DNA of 64,000 bases, taken from positions 1-64,000 of the forward strand of contig CALYCZ020000068.1 of the NCBI GenBank assembly GCA_944470555.2. The letters run 5' to 3'. Positions 58,158 through 64,000 of the stretch are shown here, piece by piece (positions within the stretch are counted from its first letter, which is position 1; every line of letters starts with the position of its first letter). Both the position numbers and the translations under genes were made by a program. The notes below the pieces were generated by a model. That model saw only the letters and a list, made by a program, of their open reading frames with translations. It was not told the DNA's origin and made no database searches. The stretch comes from Heterobilharzia americana (lineage: Eukaryota; Platyhelminthes; Trematoda; Strigeidida; Schistosomatidae).

Positions 58158-60644
58158 TTATCCACTTTTTTGAAAATGTTTCATTACGTGGCAGTAGAAA
58201 ATTGACATTAAAAGGTAAAATGTAGGAGGATTTTCGCATTCCCAGTAAATAAAAAAATGGTGCCCCGAGAAAAATAAATTTGAATTTAAAAAGTGGTTGG
58301 CACACTTTATTTCACACTGCTTGGTTGAATATGACTTCAAATACTCCGGGAACTTGACGGTTCGACCTGATAGTGCTTTTTGTTGCGCCGGTGGTTGTTG
58401 TGTCTGTGTGTTACCAGGCACATTGTCAAGAATCTCGACAAGTGGGTCATCCGCCGGTCGGCTATAGTGAGCTGAAACGTCACGTATGATGGGGTTGCCT
58501 TTGGAATACGCTGCTTTCAAACGGTCGATGCTAACAGTATCTTCACATCCGTTTCGCTCGATTATATAGAATTTCTCGTGCCGCTTGATCACTTTGAATG
58601 CTGCATCGTAGGGTGGTTCAAGTGGCCGACGAACGTCATCGTGGAAAATGAACACGTGTGATGTCTTTTGTAAAACGGGGTGAACAAAGGCATCCGTCGT
58701 TTGGGGTCTAACAGGAGAAGGCCTAACTGAACGCATTGCGTTTGTAAGCCTAGTCACGTAAGATGTCCTGTCGGAAACATGTTTGAAAGTTGAAGGGGAA
58801 ACAAACTCACCTGGTAGGTGAAGGGTAGTCCCATAGACGAGTTCTGTAGAGGTGGGTCCAGCATCAGCCTTTAACGCGTTACGAATACCTAGTATGACTG
58901 GAGGCAGAGCCTCGATCCACTTAGGTATGTTTGCAGCTGAAAGGGAAGCTTTCAGCTGTCGATGGAAACGCTCTACCATGCCATTTGCTTGTGGATGGTA
59001 GGCTGTTGTTCTGAACCGAGTGCAACCTAAAAGCGCAGTTAAAGCGTGAAATAATCCACACTCTAATTGGCGCCCACAGTCAGTTGTTACATATGATGGA
59101 CATCCAACGTTCGCAATCCATCTTCCGACGAAAACACGAGCGACAGTTTCAGCAGTAATATCCTCAATAGGTACTGCTTCTGGCCATAGCGTAAAACGAT
59201 GCACACAGGTGAAAAGGTAAGCAGATCCACTAGATTCTGGTAGAGGTCCTACAATATCCGTATGGACGTGGTCGAAACGCATGTCTGGGGCTAGAAAAGA
59301 ACCTAAAGGGCTTTGTGTGTGTCGTGTGACTTTACAATTTCGACAAGCTAAGCACGACTGAGCCCACTGCTTGACGTCTTTGTTCATTCCCGGTCGGCAG
59401 AAACTTTGTGCAAAAAGCCTGATGGTGGCTCGTACACCTAGATGGGACAGTTTGTGCAGCGTATTGAAGACGTTGCATCGACATCTCTTCGGAACTGTTG
59501 GGCGTGATTGACTAGCAGAGAAATCGCATAAAATTTTATCCTTGCCTGATCCTACTGGACACAGTTGTAGCTTGAGAGTTGTGGACGACAACTCGTGGTG
59601 CAGCTCAAGGTCTTCTTTTTGACACCCAGCTAGTTCAACGAGATCAACGCCTTCGATACGGTTTATCGAAGCTACTCGAGATAGTGCGTCGGCAGCGGAG
59701 TTATTTGCTCCAGAAATGTGGCGGATATCTGACGTGGACTGGGGAGTTTAATCCAGTTGTCGCGACTCACGAGGGGAGTATTTGTCTGATGCCGAACCAA
59801 GAGAGAAGGTTAACGGTTTGTGGTCTGAGGAAATAATGAGATCACGACCTCCCACCGAATGTCGAAAATGGCGTACAGAACAGTGCATAGCTAGGAGTTC
59901 CCTGCCAAATGTACTGTATCTTGTTTCCACCTCATGCAGCCGCCTCGAGAAAAAGGCTAACGGTTGCCACTGGTTGTCAGTCAACTGTTGCAAAACTGCT
60001 CCAATTGCTGAGTCAGATGCATCAACAGCAATACTCAAAGGAGCATTGGGGTCGTAATGCATAAGCATGGTTGCATTTGAAATGACTTCCTTGACTTTAG
60101 AGAAAGCAAGTCTAGACACGTTGTTCAGAGTCACGCACTTCGTAAACCGTCGAAGTAGATCTGTGATTGGTATCAAGATAGAGGCACAGTTGAGGATAAA
60201 CCTTCGGCAATAACTTACCAGGCCATTAAAAGTGCAGAGCTGCTTCACAGTGGTCGGCTCTGGATGGTTCATGATAGCCGCCACTTTATCTCTCAATGGG
60301 CGTATAACTTTGTTGTCAGTGGTATGCCCAAGGAAGCTGAGTGATTCAACTCCCATTTTACACTTCTGCAAGTTGAATACGAGGTCCGAATGTTTAAGGT
60401 GAGTTTCCTTATCTGAACTCGCGATCAGACAGTCATCTATGTAGACGTGGACAAAACCTAAACCATGGAAGACATCATCCGCAAAGCGTTGGAATCTTTG
60501 TGCTGCATTCCGAAGACCGAATAGTATGTGCAGGAATTCAAACAAACCGAAGGGAGTAATAATGGCTGTTTTCGCGATATCTTCTGCTGCCATGGGTATC
60601 TGATTGTACGCTTTGACCAGATAGGTTTTGGAGAATATGTTCAT
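58158..60644 (-). pseudogene. Gypsy pol: RT palm, RNase H and integrase, one in-frame stop
   Basis: The frame runs from RT to the end of integrase with a single stop codon at 59748-59750. RT: SKTYLVKAYNQIP, where the first catalytic Asp of SKIDL is Tyr; FGLFEFLHILFGLRNA; YIDD at 60432-60443. RNase H: AVDASDSAIGAVL (60012-60023 encodes DASD) and DHKPLTFSL. Connection: HISGANNSAADALSR. Integrase: HHCC finger (CLACRNCK), HTDIVG, TTDCG, NGMVERF, so D,D,E is complete, then PPYDAAFKVIKR. A TAG-to-TGG change at the end adds about 20 residues relative to copy 1. Dead because of the RT substitution, the stop and upstream frameshifts. Confidence 0.88.
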
Positions 60645-61093
60645 TCCGCATAACGTCGCAGTCAGGTCGTAAACATGGGTACCGGGTAGCAGTCCGGTGT
60701 TGTTTTGGCGTTAGGCCTTCGGTTATCACTGGTTAGACGCCAGTTGTTGATATACTTTTTAGGAACCACATGCAATGGCGAGGCCCAACGACTACTCGAA
60801 GGTCTGATAATGCCTAGTTCGAGCATGTGGTCGAATTAACTTTCCGCCGTTTTGCGCCCATCAGGGGCTAGACGGCGTGCTTTGGATGTCACAGATGGAC
60901 CTGTAGTTGTGACGTGATGCATAACATTGCTGGTTATGCGCGGGAGAGTATGAGTCGGTTGTTATAACTCTGGATATTTCTCTGACACTGCCTGACAGGA
61001 CACGCCGCCTGATTGTTTAGTTCTAACGATGGCTAAACTCGGACCTACGTAGGTGGTGCCGCCAATAGATAACTTTGTGTTGTTATCTATCAG
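60645..61093 (-). pseudogene. Gypsy RT, N-terminal part, frameshifted
   Basis: Across frames one can read SVTSKARRLAPDGRKTAES, then MLELGIIRPSSSRWASPLHV and VPKKYINNWRLTSDNRRPN: the family pattern ARRL.P......K.E...ML..GIIRPS.S.WASPLH.VPKK...WR...DYR.LN. Several indels separate it from the palm and from protease. Confidence 0.8.
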
Positions 61094-61597
61094 TCATCGA
61101 CAATGAGCACCTACGAGTAGATCGTAATGGTCCAGCAAACCTATGTCAATGATGGACATGGAAACGTCAGCCAGAAGGAGAATCCAGTGGATAGGTTTAT
61201 GTAAACCTAAGTTGAGGTAGACACACCGTATCCCAAACGTTGCGACCGCCTTGCCGTTAGCTGTTTGAGGACTGAACGGTGGGTCATGATGACGCTCCTT
61301 TGTGGGTGTATGAAAGATGCTAATTTCTGCGCCGGTGTCGATGAGGTAGCGAACTTTCGTTTTTATAACGGTGACGTAAAGCAAACGGCTGCTTTCGCCG
61401 GCTACGGTTGCCATGAATGCGTGCTGGCGTGACAGTTTCCTGAGTTTGTGTCCATGTTGGAACTGCATGGCTTCCGGCATTTTCTGGGTTCGTCCCCGTA
61501 GGTATTGTATTGTGAAACCAGCACCACTTAGGGTTTTCCACCTGGTTAGGTTTCGATTTTCGACAACCACGCGAGTTGCTGAGATGGGTTGAGACAC
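61094..61597 (-). pseudogene. Gypsy gag-pol junction: zinc finger and aspartic protease
   Basis: The protease motif YLIDTGAEISIF has its DTGA at 61331-61342 and would cleave the polyprotein as a dimer. Later residues IIDIGLLDHYDLLVG fit the flap-to-end region (I.G.D.L...LLVD). About 60 codons upstream, pieces in two neighbouring frames give CWFH and then EPRKCRKPC, a CX2HX9-10CX3C finger of the CHCC kind known from CsRn1/Boudicca-type elements instead of the usual CCHC. So at least one indel has hit the finger. Confidence 0.8.
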
Positions 61598-61599
61598 GT

Positions 61600-62110
61600 T
61601 TCTGTGATATGTTACATAACCTAGGACTTCGAGTTCGTAGCAGCTGTTTAACCGAGGTGCACAGCTTGGCTACTTCTGAATCCTGGTTCCCGGGTTTATC
61701 GCAGACCGATTATACTTTGGATACGGGTCTGCCCGAGATCTCCAGTGTTTCATCTGCTGAGGCTGCCAGGTCATCGAGTGGAACTGACTAAAGTGTCACT
61801 AACATGGTTTGCACCGGTTGTGGTAGTCTCGAGAGAAACAGTTCTCGGAAAAGGCTAATTTCGAACGTTCGTGTGCCCATAACTTCTCGCATGAGTGCGA
61901 GGACTTCAGTGGCTGCCCAGCTTGATGTTACGAAGCAACTCGTCTAGGCACTGGCGATTTGTGAGATCACTCTTATCCAGTAGTGCAGTTTTGAGAAGTG
62001 CATAGGGATCACTTACTTCATGACTAAACATATGTGCTGTAACATGCCTGTTTAATTCCTGCTGTAGTGAGCGTATGATAGCAAGAAATCGAGAACGAGG
62101 ATTTGTGACT
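61600..62110 (-). pseudogene. Gypsy gag capsid-like remnant
   Basis: Reads HEVSDPYALLKTALLDK, then LDELLRNIKLGS with a stop, and in another frame EVLALMREVMG, LFRELFLSRLPQPVQTML and LDDLAASADETLEISGR. This is the gypsy gag pattern (DPY..LK.ALI.R......L..LL....LG...P...L..M.......F..LFL.RLP..V...L......L..LA..AD.I). It would form the particle shell. N-terminus missing; boundary with the next element near 62110-62200. Confidence 0.75.
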
Positions 62111-62199
62111 CCTTGTTCTCGAAACGATGTCCAACCTCCGCTCTTTATCCGGCTAGGAACCCTACGCCGTAAAACCAGTGCAACCGCTAAAGAAACTTC

Positions 62200-62840
62200 A
62201 AAGCACAAAGAAAATATAAAAAATAAACTTATTCCTCGCTGGGATCGGGGAGACGAAATGACCCTAACGCCGCCATCAATCCTATGTAGGAGATCTCAAC
62301 GTCCGAACTCTATGTCAAATCAAACAGCAAGCACCGCTCGTCAGAACTCTGGAACCTCTAGCCAACGATGTATACTGCATCTCTGAGACATGTATACAGG
62401 ATCCAAGTGTCGTTATTGGATTGGCCTCATCCAACCAGTGAGGTGAATTCTGAAAATTCACTTTACGAGTACCTGGTGGCCTGCTTTCGTTGACTCTCTG
62501 GTGTAGGTATAACATTGAGCTATAGAGTAGAATGTGTGCTTCTCGACTGGATACCAGTCTACAGTCTACATGCTGTTCGATTGAATGAATCTGTGAGGAT
62601 GCTTGTTCGTAATCTCCGTCCACATACCCACTGACTGTAGTTCCGATGATGCAAAGGATGAGTTCTATGAGGTGTCAAGTTTGCAACTGAAAGTAAAACG
62701 TTTAGATGCTGCCAAAATGACAGGTGACTTTAATGCACAATTAGAGAATCCGAGCAAATTGGGAAGGCATCTTTGAGATATTTACGAACCTTGGTCATCT
62801 GTTGCAATTTTGTTCAGGGGGCCTACTCAGACCTCTGGAT
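62200..62840 (+). pseudogene. LINE APE endonuclease fragment (RTE-type)
   Basis: VGDLNVRTLCQIKQQAPLVR from 62286, then NDVYCISETCIQDPSVVIGL, FTLRVPGG, and after stops MTGDFNAQL (GDFNA at 62723-62737). These are the early and middle catalytic blocks of the endonuclease also seen on - at 44741-45480; here the GDFN block is kept. Interrupted by stops and frameshifts, with no RT following. The DNA just upstream (CTCTTTATCCGG at 62140) may be its 5' end. Confidence 0.7.
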
Positions 62841-62851
62841 TTTTAAATTGA

Positions 62852-63640
62852 TTGTTTTGTTTGATTATGACCTCAAATCGTACCATGTGCTCACGTGAAT
62901 TTTTAAGTTATCAACCTGTCGCTATAAATTTATTAAATTTAATACAGAAAAGACATTATGAAGGTGGACAGAGCATTATAAAGCGAACACAGTATTATCA
63001 AATTACACCGCTTAAAATACTCAGCCTGAACTTCAGATCCCTATTGGGTAAGGTGGACTGCTCACAACGCTTCCTATATTCTAATGTTTATCGTAATTCT
63101 GATGTAATTACATTTCAAGAAACTGAGTCGCATAACTTAGTCTCCTTAAACGATTTCAAAATATCGCCAAGATTGATGTAGTTTAGCGAGAAGGTGCGGT
63201 GGAGGTGTAGATACCTTTGTCATCAATCAGTGGCCTCACACTCAATCACTCCAAATTTCAAATGGTTAGTTTCAACTTAAGATCTGAAGTCCTCCAGTCC
63301 CATGACACTTGCCTTTTTTGATGGTTCTGTTGTCGAGAACGTACCCTTTTATTCTTTCCTGGACTATGAAAAATGACTGCTTTATTGTGTAGGATTTTAA
63401 AGGCTGTCAGTAGCTGAGTGGTATTTCACTCACCGTAGTGATACACGAAGTTATGGATAGGCATCTGAACTCTTGTAGACAGTTGGTTACAAAAAGTCTT
63501 AGCTGATAAAAAGCATTCTCTACACCCGTTTTTCTATCCATTTATGTCCTCAAGGAAGACAAGAAGCCAATACATTAAACTTTATGCACGCACAACTACA
63601 TACAAAAATTAAACTATGCCTTATTTATCTTGTGTATTGT
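62852..63640 (+). mobile_element. Family B LINE, internally deleted copy 2
   Basis: 62852-63181 reads TPLKILSLNFRSLLGKVDCS then SDVITFQETESHN, the start of a CR1/jockey-type endonuclease (LNARSLL.K......PDVI...ET). From about 63230 the sequence jumps to the far C-terminus: LTLNHSKFQMVSFN, then ILKAVSS and SSRKTRSQYIKLYARTTTY, matching the tail of the element at 47280-47519. Everything between (endonuclease C-terminus and RT palm) is deleted. Confidence 0.65.
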
Positions 63641-64000
63641 GTGAAGAAAACCATGTTAGACATAGTCTTACCAATCAATGTTGTAATAGAAAGCATTTAT
63701 CATGCCCCTGAAGTCATTAAACATTTCAACAATCCTGTTAATCATTATTATGTATAGTCGAGGAGCACCATTGTTAACAGATACTTGAAAAATGTTGTAC
63801 AACGAGTAAACTAATGCAATATACCATGCTGAGAATTCTGTGCAGTATACAACATTATGGTTTGGAATAAGGCAAATATATTATTATTATTATAGAGTGA
63901 AAACCGATTCGAATTGAAGTACCTGGTATTTCAAAATGGACGCCAAGTGAAAACTTCGAGTTTCTGAATTACTCACTAAGAAATAATGATACCTCTTTTC
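63641..64000. other. Unassigned end of window
   Basis: AT-rich, with a short TATTATTATTATTAT run near 63880. No gene recognised. Confidence 0.3.

Larger units (their letters stand above)
57728..62110 (-). mobile_element. Ty3/gypsy retrotransposon copy 2, 5'-truncated
   Basis: On - in order: gag (from about 62110), CHCC-type zinc finger and protease, RT, RNase H, connection, integrase, 3' UTR, polypurine tract, and the first 102 bp of the 3' LTR. There is no 5' LTR; the element is cut off within gag, next to a + strand LINE endonuclease fragment. Order PR-RT-RH-IN is that of Ty3/gypsy; the gag finger type and sequence point to the CsRn1/Boudicca clade of trematodes. Confidence 0.88.

Noticed and set aside
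1..64000. CRISPR arrays, operons, bacterial-type genes
   Set aside because: No regularly spaced repeats; many open frames would need non-ATG starts; spliced gene and retroelements show eukaryotic nuclear DNA.

Overview
The window looks like AT-rich nuclear DNA of a digenean flatworm, most likely a schistosome-type blood fluke. Four things point there. A conserved animal gene is broken by introns of only 34-47 bp. A tRNA-derived SINE carries a hammerhead-like core (the Sm-alpha kind of repeat). A Ty3/gypsy element of the CsRn1/Boudicca type is present. RTE (SR2-like), CR1-like and Penelope-like elements are all present as fragments. Species cannot be fixed from sequence alone.

Only one host gene is convincing: a TMEM17 orthologue on the + strand (19553-20263, four exons), a membrane component of the ciliary transition zone. 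Almost everything else that can be recognised is dead mobile DNA.

Layout. 0.9-1.4 kb: reverse transcriptase (RT) debris. 2.0-4.2 kb: 5'-truncated gypsy copy 1 (integrase plus 3' LTR) on +. 6.2-7.1 kb: a LINE 3'-UTR unit. 8.0-10.4 kb: RTE remnant on -. 10.4-17.1 kb: a degenerate CR1-like element (family A, +) whose 3' end, carrying a solo gypsy LTR, also exists as an almost identical inverted copy 4.5 kb upstream, giving 1.1-kb inverted arms. 17.5-19.0 kb: another RT fragment. 19.5-20.3 kb: TMEM17. 21.2-22.1 kb: Penelope-like (PLE) fragment with GIY-YIG domain. 24.2-24.5 kb: hammerhead SINE with inverted ends. 28.3, 33.3 and 34.0 kb: RTE and CR1-like (family B) fragments. 38.1 and 44.3 kb: two more PLE fragments. 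44.7-46.0 kb: endonuclease and RT fragments on -. 47.2-52.0 kb: family B element on -, apparently split by a 3'-UTR unit that itself holds a solo LTR. 54.6-62.1 kb: gypsy copy 2 on - (gag, PR, RT/RNase H, IN), whose 3' LTR seems split by 2.9 kb of DNA containing a MULE/SWIM transposase fragment. 62.2-63.6 kb: an endonuclease fragment and an internally deleted family B copy on +.

The elements form no working system. They are useful as a nested insertion history: an empty and an occupied site define the LTR as 343 bp with a 4-bp target duplication, and subtype differences link fragments of the same element. Long stretches (notably 28.6-33.3, 34.9-38.0, 39.3-44.3 and 52.0-54.6 kb) hold nothing I can assign.
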